A stretch of 47,788 nucleotides of DNA from Spirulina sp. SIO3F2 (GTDB taxonomy: Bacteria; Cyanobacteriota; Cyanobacteriia; Cyanobacteriales; Spirulinaceae), in the NCBI GenBank assembly GCA_010672165.1, contig JAAHHN010000023.1:1-47788 (forward strand), written 5' to 3'. The translations under genes and the position numbers were made by a program. How positions within the stretch are numbered: position 1 is the first letter of the stretch; each line of letters starts with the position of its first letter. The notes below the pieces were generated by a model. It was not told the origin of the DNA. It made no database searches and worked only from the letters and a program-made list of their open reading frames with translations. Below, in pieces: positions 1 through 10,369 of this stretch.

Positions 1-2100
1 GAGGTCGTCTGGGATACCTAGGCCATTGTCAGCGATCGCCACTTCTGCCCATTGATCATCAACAAACCGCGTCCGAATCGTCATAATGCCAGGTTTACAC
101 TCTCGTTCTTCTGGCGTTTGTTGTTCTGCCCGTTCTTCCAAGGCATCAATAGCATTACTGATAATGTTCATAAACACCTGATTGAGCGGCCCTGGATAAC
201 ATTCAATGGATGCCGTCAGCCCATAATTTTTAACAACTTCAATGGCTGGCCGTTCTGACTGTGCTTTAAGACGATGCTTGAGAATCATCAACGTGCTATC
301 AATGCCCTCATGGAGATCAACAGTCTTGAGCGCCGATTCATCTGTGCGGGAGAAATTGCGCAAAGATAGCACGATCGCGCGAATCCGCTCAGTTCCCGTT
401 TGCATTGATGTGAGCATTTGAGGCAAATCGGTTTGGATAAAGTCCCAATCAATTGCTTCAGCTTCGGCCTCAATTGCTGGATTCGGCTCCGGATATTGCT
501 GCTCATACAACTTCACTAAACCCAACAAATCTTTGACGTAAGCTTCGGTATGGCTCAAATTCCCATAAATAAAATTCACTGGATTATTGATTTCATGGGC
601 AATGCCTGCCACAAGCTGACCGAGGCTAGACATTTTCTCATTTTGGATCACTTGCGCTTGGGTGTTGCGCAATTCAATTAACGTTGCTTTGAGTTCAGCA
701 GTGCGGTCATTGACGCGATCTTCAAGTTGTTCTTTGCTGGCTTCTAAGGCAGTAAACGAGTCCCGTAGTTGACCTGCCATATAGTTAAAAGATTCAGTTA
801 AACCATCCAATTCCAGAATTGGGCTTCCCTGTACTGTTTGCTCCAAGTTCCCAGTGGCAATTGCGCTGCTAGCTTGGTTGAGTTGCAAAATGGGGTGGAT
901 AATCCAGCGTGTGGTCGCAAACCCAAACCCTGTTGCCGCCCCTAATGCGAGCAAGCAAAGTGCAATTGTATTGCTTCGATTGGCATTAATTTCAGCCAAA
1001 AATTCACTTTCTGGAACCGCCACCGCCACCAGCCAATCTAAACCATTGGCTTCCTGCCAGGGGTGAACACTGACAAAATAGGGTTCTCCTTCAAACTTCA
1101 GCCGCAGCTCTGTAGCTTGATCTAAATTGTGAAACCCGCCGAATTGTTCCTGAATCGTTTGACTGACCTGTTGTACAAGCAGCTCAGGACTAGCCGATGC
1201 GAGAAATCGTTCTGTTGAGTGATCAGGCTTCACGATAAAGGGAGAGATCCCTCCAGAATTAGCAATAAGTCTGCCATCCCGTTCGACGATAAATACAGAG
1301 CCTGACTGACCGATATGTAGATTCTCCAAAAAGTCACTTAGCTTGAGGAGTTGCACATCTGCCGCAAGCATTCCCAGGAGTTTTCCTTGAGGATCATAAA
1401 TCGGACGGCTAGCCGAGGCAAACACGACGGAACCGCCTTGTTCGAGATAGGTTTCAACAATTGACCAAATTGGTTTGCCTGCATTAATCGGGTTGGTATA
1501 CCAGCTCTCCTCAAAATTGCTCCACGTCCACACCCCCAAAACTTCATCAGGATTACCTTGTGCATCCAAGGCATAGGTCACAATGTTGTCTTTTGTATCC
1601 CCTGTCCATTCCTCCAAGGTTGCTGTCTGGCCATCGTAACGCGCAATCCCATACCCAGAACCATCGATCATACCAATCCCGTTATAGGTCAGATCATAGA
1701 GCTGCATCTGATCCCAAAAATAATGGGCAGACCTTTCATGATCTTTAAGGTCGAGTACACCCCGTCGAATAGCATCTGCATTCATTTGGGTGAGCTTTTG
1801 GGGCATCTCCAAATAAGAGCTGAGGTGTTCAGCAACAACATCATTCGTGTCATTGATGACTTCAGCGGCTAGGGTCTCAACGGCTTCCCGACCGCTCTGA
1901 AAGGACAAATAGCCCACTAAACCCACAGTTCCAAAAATCTGAAACAGGAAGGGAATGATGAGCACCCATTGGAGTGAGATTTTAAAAAGAGAACGGATCT
2001 TGGGGAATGAGAACCGCATAAGGCGATCATGGTACTCCCATAACGATAAAGAAGTTTGCGTTGAAACCAGGAGAATATCAGGATTTTTTTTCAAGTTCAT
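1..2100 (-). CDS. Cache/HAMP sensor histidine kinase, C-terminus beyond window
   Basis: The frame is open from an ATG at 2100 to base 1, so about 700 residues are visible and the end of the ATPase domain is missing. Order of domains: a membrane segment near residues 38-62, a long extracytoplasmic Cache-like sensor region, a second membrane segment near residues 370-395, a HAMP-like linker, a coiled coil (ALEASKEQLEDRVNDRTAEL), then the phosphoacceptor motif GIAHEINNPVNFIYGN with His502, an N box (NQVFMNIISNAIDAL) and the G1 motif IADNGLGIPDDL where the window stops. It is a membrane kinase that autophosphorylates on His; the partner regulator and ligand are not visible. A second start at 2019 (MRFSFPKIRSL) lies much closer to the first membrane segment and may be the true one. 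It closely resembles the complete kinase at 40321-42186 in the kinase core. Confidence 0.85.
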   Translation of the reverse strand, partial: MNLKKNPDILLVSTQTSLSLWEYHDRLMRFSFPKIRSLFKISLQWVLIIPFLFQIFGTVGLVGYLSFQSGREAVETLAAEVINDTNDVVAEHLSSYLEMPQKLTQMNADAIRRGVLDLKDHERSAHYFWDQMQLYDLTYNGIGMIDGSGYGIARYDGQTATLEEWTGDTKDNIVTYALDAQGNPDEVLGVWTWSNFEESWYTNPINAGKPIWSIVETYLEQGGSVVFASASRPIYDPQGKLLGMLAADVQLLKLSDFLENLHIGQSGSVFIVERDGRLIANSGGISPFIVKPDHSTERFLASASPELLVQQVSQTIQEQFGGFHNLDQATELRLKFEGEPYFVSVHPWQEANGLDWLVAVAVPESEFLAEINANRSNTIALCLLALGAATGFGFATTRWIIHPILQLNQASSAIATGNLEQTVQGSPILELDGLTESFNYMAGQLRDSFTALEASKEQLEDRVNDRTAELKATLIELRNTQAQVIQNEKMSSLGQLVAGIAHEINNPVNFIYGNLSHTEAYVKDLLGLVKLYEQQYPEPNPAIEAEAEAIDWDFIQTDLPQMLTSMQTGTERIRAIVLSLRNFSRTDESALKTVDLHEGIDSTLMILKHRLKAQSERPAIEVVKNYGLTASIECYPGPLNQVFMNIISNAIDALEERAEQQTPEERECKPGIMTIRTRFVDDQWAEVAIADNGLGIPDDL

Positions 2101-2980
2101 CCCAAATCCCACTTAAGATACATTTGTGTTTCAGAATTTACAATAAAGTGTTTGACTCGGCAAGCCAAACTTATACTTTCCAAAAAAAATAATCAGCAAC
2201 AAAAAAAACAGCTCTTTGAAAATCAATTCATCATACCATGATCTCCTCTGAGCTTCTATCATCGAGAAGCATTAATATATACAAGCTCTCCGCCATTCAA
2301 CATCCTGAATATTAAAATCTTCTGAGTAGGTCAGGGTAGAAAAGCTTAAATAGATTGCGAAACATAAGTCAAGATGAATCTCTTGCAAATCAAGGATCAG
2401 GGTTAACTAAAAAAAAGAAACAGGATGGATGATTTTAAGGCCGACCGACTTGGTATTAATCCAAGACACTCACACCATAAAAGTCTGTATATATATATTG
2501 CTCAACCATATATTCAAGCTAAGCACAGCAACAATAGAACAATTCTTTATCCATTTCAAGAGCAATTGAGACTAGCGTAAAAACCCGGTCACTATCCAGC
2601 ACTTCAGAAAAATCTCGTGTCAACCATATCAAAAATCTTAACCTAGGCAGTCGAGAGGTTAAATGTCAAGAGAAAAACAAAAAAAGAAACTCTCAATAAA
2701 TTAGAGTGAGCGTTTGCGAATTCAATAAAAACGCTAGAGCTGTTTTATCCAACTTGCCTAAAATCGTCAAAAAGCATCTAGGAAAAAGGATAGAGTAACG
2801 ATCATCCAGTTCTAATGCTCTGTCAGCGCCAAGATTTTAGGTCTACGTTCTCTAGAACGCTTGCATAACATTTTTTACTAAGACTCAATAACTCGAAGAT
2901 TAAGTCTTGACGCTGCACTAGATACATCAACATTTGTATCAGGCGGTGAGCAAAACGTAGTGACTCTCAGCTTAAAGTAG
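2101..2980. other. AT-rich intergenic stretch
   Basis: No open reading frame with recognisable protein sequence was seen on either strand. The stretch is richer in A and T than its flanks. It lies upstream of the histidine kinase, so the kinase promoter should be at its left edge. I could not pick out a clear promoter pair or a structured RNA. Confidence 0.5.
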
Positions 2981-3196
2981 TACAGGAGGTTCAGCCATCC
3001 ACGACTGTTTCACTTGTTGGATCACATCCCGAAATCGATCGCACAAAAACCCCACACTCGCGCCATGTTTACCTGTCTCTAGACTCATTTCAACCGTTCA
3101 CCATCGATTAATTCATATCGCTAGTCTGTACCATCATCGTGGGCAGGATAATCTTGAAACGTCAGTTTTAGCAATGTTGCGTTCGTCGTGGCCAAC
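2975..3196 (-). pseudogene. Broken N-terminal part of a Uma2-family nuclease gene
   Basis: Reading the minus strand from about 3196 gives LATTNATLLKLTFQDYPA, then HDDGTD, a TAG stop, RYELIDGERLK and a TGA stop. After a one-base frame change it continues SLETGKHGASVGFLCDRF and RDVIQQVKQSWMAEPPVLL before another stop. The RYELIDGE and TGKHGA blocks are the N-terminal hallmark of the Uma2 (DUF820, PD-(D/E)XK) family that is abundant in cyanobacteria. Two in-frame stops, a frameshift and the lack of a C-terminal half show a dead gene. A tail fragment of another Uma2 gene is at 28331-28487. Confidence 0.7.
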
Positions 3197-3322
3197 CCAA
3201 CTGGGGTCTCGTTATCATCATTTATCTCAATTCACACTGTACTGTAAAGTTCTAGCGATCGTACCCTAAGCCCTCCCCAACCTTCATTAAAATAAGTAAG
3301 CTGTCTACCGCTGTGTACCCCC

Positions 3323-5944
3323 ATGCCCGAAGCCGCGCAACCCCACCGCGACTATCGTCCCCTTGATCCTGAGAAGCTCTCCCCCATGATGTTTCACTAT
3401 GTCCAAGTGAAAGAAGAATATCCCGGAGCATTGTTGCTCTACCGAGTGGGGGACTTTTTTGAATGCTTCTTTCAAGATGCGGTGACGATCGCGGAAGCTC
3501 TGGAATTAGTACTCACGAGTAAAGAGGGGGGCAAAGAAACGGGACGAGTCGCCATGACGGGCGTTCCCCACCATGCGGTGGAGCGCTACAGTGCCCAATT
3601 GGTGGAAAAAGGGTACGCGGTGGCGATTTGCGATCAGGTGGAAGATGCTGCGATCGCCCTGGCAGAAAAACGCATGGTGCGACGGGAGGTGCAACAACTG
3701 CTGACACCCGGAACACTCACGGAAGCAGGGATGCTCTCAGCCCGACGCAACAACTATCTAGCGGCGGTAGTGCTGACGAAAAACTATTGGGGCCTGGCCT
3801 ATGCAGACATCACCACGGGGGAGTTTTACACCACCCAAAACCAAGGCGCTGAAGCCTTGGTGATGGAACTGGAGCGGCTGCATCCCTCAGAGATCCTGGT
3901 GCCCACCGATGCCCCAGATGTGGGGGCGCTGCTGCGGCCGGGGGAGCGATCGCCCGCTTTACCGGAAAACCTACCCGACCAGTTTTGTTATTCATTGCGA
4001 TCGCGCACCTATTTCAAAGCGGCGGAAGCCCGTAATCGCCTGCTGGAAACCTTTGGGGTGCGCTCCCTGGAGGGTATGGGCTGCGAAGGGCAAACCCTGG
4101 CGATTCAAGCGGCGGGTGGTTTGCTCGAATACATCGAAGACACCCAAAAAGATAACCCTGTCCCCCTTCAACCCCTCAAGACCTACGCAATCACGGATTA
4201 CCTGATCCTCGACCCCCAAACCCGCCGTAATTTAGAAATTCTCCAAACCGTTCGGGAAGGCACCATCCAAGGTTCGTTACTCTGGGCGCTCGATCGCAGC
4301 AGTACAGCAATGGGGGGGCGGGCACTCAAGCGGTGGCTGATTGAGCCGTTGCTGGATGAAAAAGGGATTCTGGCGCGGCAAGAGACGATCGCAGAACTAA
4401 TCCAAACTTTGCCGTTTCGGGAGCAGTTGCAACTGCTGCTGCGCCAGTTCTATGACCTCGAACGTCTCAGTGGGCGAGTGGGGTCGGGGCGGGCCAATGC
4501 TCGGGAGCTGGCGAATCTAGCCGATTCCCTGGTACGTCTAACGGATTTGGCTGCCCTTACCCAACAGGGAGAATCCCCCTACTTGCGACGGCTCCACCAG
4601 CTCCCCGCTGAACTGGAACAGCTCGGCCAACATGTCTTAGCTCATCTGGTGGAATCACCGCCCCAACATGTCAAGGAAGGGGGCCTAATTCGGGACGGCA
4701 TCGATACTCGTCTCGATGAACGGCGACAACAACTCCAAGCAGATCAGCAATGGATCGCCAACCTGGAAACCAGCGAGCGGGAGCGCACGGGGGTCAATAA
4801 GCTCAAGGTGGGCTATAACAAAACTTTTGGCTATTACCTCAGTCTGCCCCGCTCCCAGGCGGCTGCCGCTCCTAACAATTACACCCGAAAACAAACCCTC
4901 ACCAACGAAGAGCGCTACATCACCCCTGAGCTTAAGGAATGTGAGACCCGTATCCTGACGGCGCGGGATGAACTCAACCAAATTGAGTACGAAATTTTTG
5001 AGGAATTGCGGGCGGAGGTGGGTCAAGCTTGCCGCCAAATTCGGGAGATTGCGCGGGCGGTGGCGGCGCTGGATGTGTTGGTGGGTCTGGCGGATATCGC
5101 GGCTCAATGGCAATATTGCCGCCCAGTCATCACCGCCGACGATCGCCGCATCCAGATCCAGCAGGGTCGTCATCCGGTGGTGGAGCAACGGTTGGGACAG
5201 GGCTTTTTTGTGCCCAATGGTACGAGCTTGGGCTATGACGAGACCCATTGGGATAACCCCGATTTGGTCATCCTCACAGGCCCCAACGCCAGCGGCAAAA
5301 GTTGTTATCTGCGGCAGGTGGGTTTGATTCAGCTCATGGCGCAGATTGGCAGTTTTGTCCCGGCTCAGGCGGTGACGCTCGGGATCTGCGATCGCATCTT
5401 TACGCGGGTGGGGGCGGTGGATGATCTGGCGACGGGTCAATCCACGTTTATGGTGGAGATGAATGAGACGGCGAATATCCTCAACCATGCGACGCCTCAA
5501 TCGTTAGTTTTATTGGATGAAATTGGTCGGGGTACGGCAACATTTGATGGGCTTTCGATCGCCTGGTCGGTAGCAGAATATTTAGCGCAGGTGGTGCGAT
5601 CGCGCACGATTTTTGCGACCCATTATCATGAACTCAATGAGTTAGAAACGCTCTTGGAAAATGTGGCGAATTATCAGGTTACGGTCAAGGAACTGCCCGA
5701 TCGCATTATCTTTTTGCACCAAGTGCAACCGGGAGGAGCCGATCGCTCTTATGGGATTGAAGCGGGTCGGTTGGCGGGGCTACCGGATCGGGTGATTCGT
5801 CGGGCTAAGGAGGTGATGGCGCAGATTGAGAAGCACAGTAAGATTGCGGTGGGGTTGCGGCGGGGCACGAAGACTAAGCCCGCTCAACCGATCTCACAAA
5901 TGAATGGTCAGCCGCTGGAGCAGTTGGATATTTTTGGGAATTAA
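3323..5944 (+). CDS. mutS: DNA mismatch repair protein MutS
   Basis: 873 residues, the normal length for MutS1. The protein recognises mispairs and starts methyl-independent strand repair with MutL. The N-terminal mismatch-reading motif appears as VGDFFECFF (Phe-x-Glu near residues 45-48). The C-terminal ABC-type ATPase has the P-loop GPNASGKS at residues 653-660, the segment GQSTFMVEM, the Walker B/signature block [14 protein letters not shown] and the helix-turn-helix tail [13 protein letters not shown]. The intervening core and clamp regions are full length and I see no frameshift. The ATG at 3323 fits the usual N-terminus before the SPMMFHY block. Codon use matches GC-rich, HIP1-rich chromosomal genes, so this is the most clearly core gene in the window. 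Promoter motifs were not identified in the preceding intergenic DNA. Confidence 0.98.
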   Translation: MPEAAQPHRDYRPLDPEKLSPMMFHYVQVKEEYPGALLLYRVGDFFECFFQDAVTIAEALELVLTSKEGGKETGRVAMTGVPHHAVERYSAQLVEKGYAVAICDQVEDAAIALAEKRMVRREVQQLLTPGTLTEAGMLSARRNNYLAAVVLTKNYWGLAYADITTGEFYTTQNQGAEALVMELERLHPSEILVPTDAPDVGALLRPGERSPALPENLPDQFCYSLRSRTYFKAAEARNRLLETFGVRSLEGMGCEGQTLAIQAAGGLLEYIEDTQKDNPVPLQPLKTYAITDYLILDPQTRRNLEILQTVREGTIQGSLLWALDRSSTAMGGRALKRWLIEPLLDEKGILARQETIAELIQTLPFREQLQLLLRQFYDLERLSGRVGSGRANARELANLADSLVRLTDLAALTQQGESPYLRRLHQLPAELEQLGQHVLAHLVESPPQHVKEGGLIRDGIDTRLDERRQQLQADQQWIANLETSERERTGVNKLKVGYNKTFGYYLSLPRSQAAAAPNNYTRKQTLTNEERYITPELKECETRILTARDELNQIEYEIFEELRAEVGQACRQIREIARAVAALDVLVGLADIAAQWQYCRPVITADDRRIQIQQGRHPVVEQRLGQGFFVPNGTSLGYDETHWDNPDLVILTGPNASGKSCYLRQVGLIQLMAQIGSFVPAQAVTLGICDRIFTRVGAVDDLATGQSTFMVEMNETANILNHATPQSLVLLDEIGRGTATFDGLSIAWSVAEYLAQVVRSRTIFATHYHELNELETLLENVANYQVTVKELPDRIIFLHQVQPGGADRSYGIEAGRLAGLPDRVIRRAKEVMAQIEKHSKIAVGLRRGTKTKPAQPISQMNGQPLEQLDIFGN

Positions 5945-6000
5945 ACTCAGTAACACTGTGAATCCAATCACACCTCAATCTGGCAAACAATGTCAATCCT

Positions 6001-6606
6001 ATGCCTGAAGCAAACATTAAACACATTTTTACAAAATCAGCGATCGCTCTTTTGGCAATTGCTTCTTCTGTTTTTTTGTTCATCCATATACTTGAATATA
6101 GATCTGAGACTGAATCCCAGAAGCTTGCAAAGCTTGTAGAAGCGAGTCTCCAAGAAAAGAAATGGGAGTATGCGGATGAACTTACACAGAAGTTTATGCT
6201 CAGGTCTCTCAATTGGCCGCTTGATTTTGAGGAATTTGGAATTTGGGATATTCTTAAACTAGACTGCAATAGAATCAAAAAAATTGATACTGCTTGGCAA
6301 GAAAGTAGTGATGGTAAATTTGGCTTTAGTGTTCAGCAAAAAATCTGGAAATCAGTAGAGTTATCTCTCCCCAATGAGAATAGACAATATTTTGAGAGAT
6401 TTGAATTGCTCTATCAGAAGTTGGGATGGAACTCAGAAAGTGACACCATAGAGTTTTACGACATTAGTGAAAAATCAATAAGTCCAGATATTCCAGAAGG
6501 TTATTTCCCATCCAAGCAGTGGACATTGAGCTATTTAGACGGTAATCCCAGACCAGACGCATTGTTAATACTTTTCAAGAAACTGGATTCATGTCATAGC
6601 AGTTAG
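6001..6606 (+). CDS. Membrane-anchored GUN4-domain protein, C-terminus possibly frameshifted
   Basis: 201 residues. Residues 12-30 form a single hydrophobic anchor (AIALLAIASSVFLFIHIL). A GUN4-like domain follows: KLAKLVEASLQEKKWEYADE, then LDCNRIKKIDTAWQESSDGK and FGFSVQQKIW, which match the porphyrin-binding GUN4 fold known from chlorophyll synthesis regulation and from many cyanobacterial signalling proteins. Ligand and partner are unknown. The ORF ends at TAG 6604, but the next frame continues from about 6584 as WIHVIAVRWTGLLIRSGVSG then LISGLVIALLTVNLH and stops at 6691. This is a plausible second membrane segment, so a one-base frameshift may have removed the natural C-terminus. Base composition is lower in GC than mutS, about 56 bp upstream. 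Confidence 0.75.
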   Translation: MPEANIKHIFTKSAIALLAIASSVFLFIHILEYRSETESQKLAKLVEASLQEKKWEYADELTQKFMLRSLNWPLDFEEFGIWDILKLDCNRIKKIDTAWQESSDGKFGFSVQQKIWKSVELSLPNENRQYFERFELLYQKLGWNSESDTIEFYDISEKSISPDIPEGYFPSKQWTLSYLDGNPRPDALLILFKKLDSCHSS

Positions 6607-6738
6607 ATGGACTGGACTATTGATTCGCAGTGGAGTATCTGGCTTAATTTCTGGATTAGTAATAGCATTACTTACAGTTAATCTTCACTGAGATTAAAGT
6701 TATAATATCTACTGTAAGTTATCTCAGGTTAGTTATTG

Positions 6739-7569
6739 ATGCCTTTAATATCCAGTGGCTCATGGAGAGATAAATCAGCTTGGGAAGATTTTTGGCAGAA
6801 CGCAACTAAAACAGGTCAAGCTGGGTTGACTGATACACATGTCGAAAAAACATATTTACCTGAATCACCACTCTTGGGTTATGGCTATGCCAAAGATGCG
6901 TTTCTCGACAATGCCCATACGCAAAAGCGAATTTTGTTCGTGGGTAATGGGATGTCTCTCAAACCACTCGACTATTATTTCTCAGGATTTGATGTTACGG
7001 TTCTGGATATTTCAGTGGCAGCATGTGAACTATTTAAATCAAGGATGATAGCTGTATTCAAGAATGTAGAGTCTTTCTTACAGAATGTCACCTTGACTTC
7101 TACTGGATACCAGAGAGAATATGCAGAATCAAATCGGTTAAATAAATTTATTTATCGTCCCGGTGGACGTATCGAAGTGGTGTGTGCTGATATGTTTGAT
7201 TGGCAACCCAAACAAACCTGGAACTATATTTATAATCAGCTAGCATTTCTACCATTCTCAGAAGAGGAACAAGATTTTCTTCTGAATCGCTATTACTCTT
7301 GGTTAGAGGATCATGGTGGATTACAAATTAACTATTATTTCTTCCCTGAGCATCCGTTTAAGCGAATTGTAGATGTGGCGAAAGCGATCGGCTTCTTAGT
7401 CCATGATGAAGATATCAATGAGGTTTTCGGAAAAGCCATGGCATACAAAAGTGATCCTCAGAAAGTGAAGGAAATCATGAAGAATTACACGATAGAGGAA
7501 TATAAGAAAGAACTCTTGAGGAAAGACGGAAGAAAGATGTTATGGGTTATTTGGGGATCTGTATTGTGA
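6739..7569 (+). CDS. SAM-dependent methyltransferase-like protein
   Basis: 276 residues from the ATG at 6739; a TTG codon just before it is a less likely start. The first half shows a class I methyltransferase pattern: a glycine-containing motif I (RILFVGNGMSL, residues about 71-81), an acidic end of strand 2 (VTVLDIS), and a later VVCADMFDW strand before YIYNQLAFLPF. This suggests S-adenosylmethionine binding, with small-molecule thiol or halide methyltransferases as the nearest kind by layout (WEDFWQN opening). The GNGMS loop is not the full GxGxG, so binding is inferred. It stands alone between the GUN4 gene and the eCIS effector island and has low GC, hinting at transfer. The substrate cannot be told from sequence. 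Confidence 0.65.
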   Translation: MPLISSGSWRDKSAWEDFWQNATKTGQAGLTDTHVEKTYLPESPLLGYGYAKDAFLDNAHTQKRILFVGNGMSLKPLDYYFSGFDVTVLDISVAACELFKSRMIAVFKNVESFLQNVTLTSTGYQREYAESNRLNKFIYRPGGRIEVVCADMFDWQPKQTWNYIYNQLAFLPFSEEEQDFLLNRYYSWLEDHGGLQINYYFFPEHPFKRIVDVAKAIGFLVHDEDINEVFGKAMAYKSDPQKVKEIMKNYTIEEYKKELLRKDGRKMLWVIWGSVL

Positions 7570-7882
7570 GGTGTAGGGAAGGCATTGCCCCAAAGCAATA
7601 CAATCGCTCTTAAATAGATACATTGGCAAGCAAATCCATCTTACAATTAAGCCCAAAAATTTCATCACTTACTTCTGACCAACACACCCTACTGCTGAGT
7701 TTTTTGCGTATTTATCAGGCTGGTCGTATATTTGTTTGAATAGCAGCTATCCCAATGACAAAAAATAAGTATTGAGGCTAAATTTCTGCACAAGTCGATA
7801 TTGCATAATGGAAGGCAATCAAAACAAAATTGAATGAAACTGTATTAAATCAAATTAGATATTCAGCGATCGCGGCTAATGT

Positions 7883-7926
7883 TAGACTTTGGTCTATAGG
7901 AGATTGCCCACACAAACTGTTACCAA
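7883..7926 (+). promoter_or_regulatory. Palindromic operator plus -10 box of the first DUF4157 gene
   Basis: TAGACTTTGGTCTA at 7883-7896 is followed 24 nt later by TACCAA at 7921-7926. The ATG is 82 nt after the operator start. The same arrangement precedes three other DUF4157 genes in the window. The operator centre would lie near -43 relative to the predicted start point, the place of a class II activator site. No other gene lies in the 395-bp gap 7570-7964. Confidence 0.65.
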
Positions 7927-7964
7927 TGGGAAGCTAGACTGTTTTCCCGTGATATCAAAAAAGC

Positions 7965-10316
7965 ATGAGCCGCCAACACCAAATCAGGACTTCTGCTACC
8001 ACTTCAACCCCAAAGCAAAAATCCCGATTTGCAGCGCCTCCAGTCGTTCAACCCCAGGCACATCAGAAAGCGCCTGCCCAAGCACCAGAATGGCAGCCTG
8101 AGACCCACGGCACAGTTGACCCGCTAGCACGCCTGAAAGCCACCGCAGACGCACAAGCCAAGCTCAGCATTGGCCAGCCCAACGACAAATATGAACAAGA
8201 AGTAGACCGGGTTGCCCGTGATGGAACCCAACGCCTCCATACCCCCATCACCAACGCAGCAGAACCCGGCCCGATAATTAATTTCAAGTCCTATGTGCAA
8301 AGGAGTTCCGCCCTTACGGGGGGTGAAGCCTCCAGTGAGCTAGAATCTTCGATTAATTGTGCTAGAGGTGGCGGTCAGTCTTTGGATTCTGGCTTGCAGC
8401 AATCGATGGGTCAGGCCATGGGTGCAGATTTTAGTCAGGTTAAAGTCCATACCAATGGTCAATCGGATCGCCTCAATCGTTCAATTCAAGCCCGAGCCTT
8501 CACAACAGGGAGTGATGTGTTTTTCCGCAAGGGAGAGTATAACCCTGGCAGCCAGGGTGGCCAAGAACTTATCGCCCATGAGCTGACCCATGTGGTGCAG
8601 CAGGGGGGAGCTGGGGTACAGCGATCGCCTGTTATTCAGCGCTTTCTCCTGGACGAAGCGGGTAAAAAAATCATTGCCGCAGACAAACGTCAGAAGGGTA
8701 CAGAAGCATACGACGAACAAAAAGCAGCGTACACCAAGGGAATGACCCATTTCCGTACCTCGTTGCGCAAAAAAATGAATAAAGATGCGGCATTAAAAAG
8801 TTACATCTTCGAGGGGGCCGGTCTGATGCAAGAGAGTCAAGACAAGCTCTACAAAAACTATGTGGCGACGATTTCCCATGACTATATGTTGAAATATAGT
8901 GCGAAGGACAAAGATAATGAGTCATTAACAGTTGAACAGTTGCTAGAAAAGATGAAAGCTGATCCTGAGCTAAAAGGAGCAGCGGCCACATCAGAAAACA
9001 ACACATCCGCTCAACCGGGCACAGGCTTAGGAATCGGTAAAACCGATGACCCAGAACTCACTGCTGTGCGGATGGCCAAAGCAATGGCGATCGCGGTTGC
9101 GAGTGTTGAAGCATTTGAGAAAATAGTCAGACAACTGGGCGCTGAATCAAAGGCAGCGAGTGTTGAGTTACGTCCATTTCCATCGGTCAAAAAAATGGAA
9201 CGGGCGGCATTCAAGACGGTTGTTAAATATGATGGTCAAGTCGGCAATTTAACAGATGTCTGTGCGGCTTCTTTAGTCTTCACTCGCCTTGATGAAGTTC
9301 TTTATGCGGCTGATACATTGAATAACTTCTTGCGGCAAGATGCCCGCATGAGACTGACCAATGTCAAAAATCGATTTATTGAGTTTGCGAAGCAAGTTGA
9401 ACAGAATGCTGACAATGGTGATGATGGTTTTCTAGATGATGTGGGTTACTGCGATATGCTCTGGAATATCCAACTTCCCTCAGGATATATCGGAGAGGTT
9501 CAGCTCCATATGCGGAGCCTTAAAGATACAAAAGATGCCAAAGGACACGGTGTCTATGGTAAGCAGCGGACTTTGGAAGAGAGTGCGAAATTTATTGAGA
9601 ACCTCAAGATTTCGGGGTGGGAAAAAATTGCAAATATTATCGTGAGGGAAGTTTTGTCCTCGCAAGGACAGCAACCCGCAATTTCTAAAGATGACTTTAT
9701 AGATGCGTCTGCTTCCATTGATAATAAAGAATTCATGGTACTTGCAAAACAGGTCATTAAGTCACAATCAATGAATAAAATTCTAGCTCAGGTTGTTGAT
9801 GCATTTGGTGATGAGTTCAAAAAGCTAAAAGATGACGAGAACTTTGTGACGACCTTCTTTAAGATCTTGAAAGAGGTTATTGGTGCCAGCAAAGAGAAGA
9901 AAGATATTATTAAGAACCTCATCAACCTTGGCAATAAAATCTATGGAGAGACGCTAAAAACCCTTAAGCAAGACTTCTTGAAGAATACAGGTGCAGAGGA
10001 AAAAGACTACCAAAAACTTATCAAGGATCTCAGGAACTTTAATCCGACGATTCAGGGAGAGAATAAAGTAGATGTTGCAACAGTTTATGCGAAGTTTTTT
10101 GGTGGTGTAAAAGAGAATTATGGGGGTGGCCGGAGCACCTTAGTGAAGGCCCATGATGGTTATTACCAATCAGCAAAAGGATATATTGGCACGTTCAGTG
10201 ATAAACCTGAAGATTTGACAGAAATGCAAGCTAGCTTGGATCAGCAAAAGGAGCAGATGACAGCAGCCAAAGAAATGATCGAAGCCCTTAAATCCGGTAA
10301 GGATGTTGGACATTAA
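7965..10316 (+). CDS. eCIS core-domain (DUF4157) protein with RelA/SpoT-like C-terminal payload
   Basis: 783 residues. Residues 1-60 are a disordered basic leader (MSRQHQIRTSATTSTPKQKS, then PPVVQP). Next come the KLSIGQPNDKYEQE block and the DUF4157 core, with zincin-like HELTH at 205-209, which marks cargo of extracellular contractile injection systems. The junction reads GVQRSPVIQRF. Residues about 405-545 look like an alarmone synthetase fold: KYDGQVGNLTDVCAASLVFT with Asp431, RFIEFAKQ, DVGYCDMLWNIQLPSGYIGE and VQLH with Glu511, then KGHGVYGKQRTLEE. Asp431 and Glu511 sit where RelA-type enzymes have the metal-binding Asp and the catalytic Glu. The predicted role is a (p)ppGpp/(p)ppApp or tRNA pyrophosphokinase toxin. 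A further lysine-rich helical region of about 200 residues ends the protein. It is the first gene of the island and has its own operator upstream. Confidence 0.8.
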   Translation: MSRQHQIRTSATTSTPKQKSRFAAPPVVQPQAHQKAPAQAPEWQPETHGTVDPLARLKATADAQAKLSIGQPNDKYEQEVDRVARDGTQRLHTPITNAAEPGPIINFKSYVQRSSALTGGEASSELESSINCARGGGQSLDSGLQQSMGQAMGADFSQVKVHTNGQSDRLNRSIQARAFTTGSDVFFRKGEYNPGSQGGQELIAHELTHVVQQGGAGVQRSPVIQRFLLDEAGKKIIAADKRQKGTEAYDEQKAAYTKGMTHFRTSLRKKMNKDAALKSYIFEGAGLMQESQDKLYKNYVATISHDYMLKYSAKDKDNESLTVEQLLEKMKADPELKGAAATSENNTSAQPGTGLGIGKTDDPELTAVRMAKAMAIAVASVEAFEKIVRQLGAESKAASVELRPFPSVKKMERAAFKTVVKYDGQVGNLTDVCAASLVFTRLDEVLYAADTLNNFLRQDARMRLTNVKNRFIEFAKQVEQNADNGDDGFLDDVGYCDMLWNIQLPSGYIGEVQLHMRSLKDTKDAKGHGVYGKQRTLEESAKFIENLKISGWEKIANIIVREVLSSQGQQPAISKDDFIDASASIDNKEFMVLAKQVIKSQSMNKILAQVVDAFGDEFKKLKDDENFVTTFFKILKEVIGASKEKKDIIKNLINLGNKIYGETLKTLKQDFLKNTGAEEKDYQKLIKDLRNFNPTIQGENKVDVATVYAKFFGGVKENYGGGRSTLVKAHDGYYQSAKGYIGTFSDKPEDLTEMQASLDQQKEQMTAAKEMIEALKSGKDVGH

Positions 10317-10369
10317 CAGTATTGCTTTGACAGTCCCTCAAGCCCGCTCGATCGTTCCCGGTTATACCG

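Noticed and set aside
4685..5500. Long minus-strand open frame of 271 codons inside mutS
   Set aside because: It lies wholly opposite the clear MutS reading frame, has an arginine/histidine-rich composition typical of a reverse-strand artefact, and no recognisable motif.
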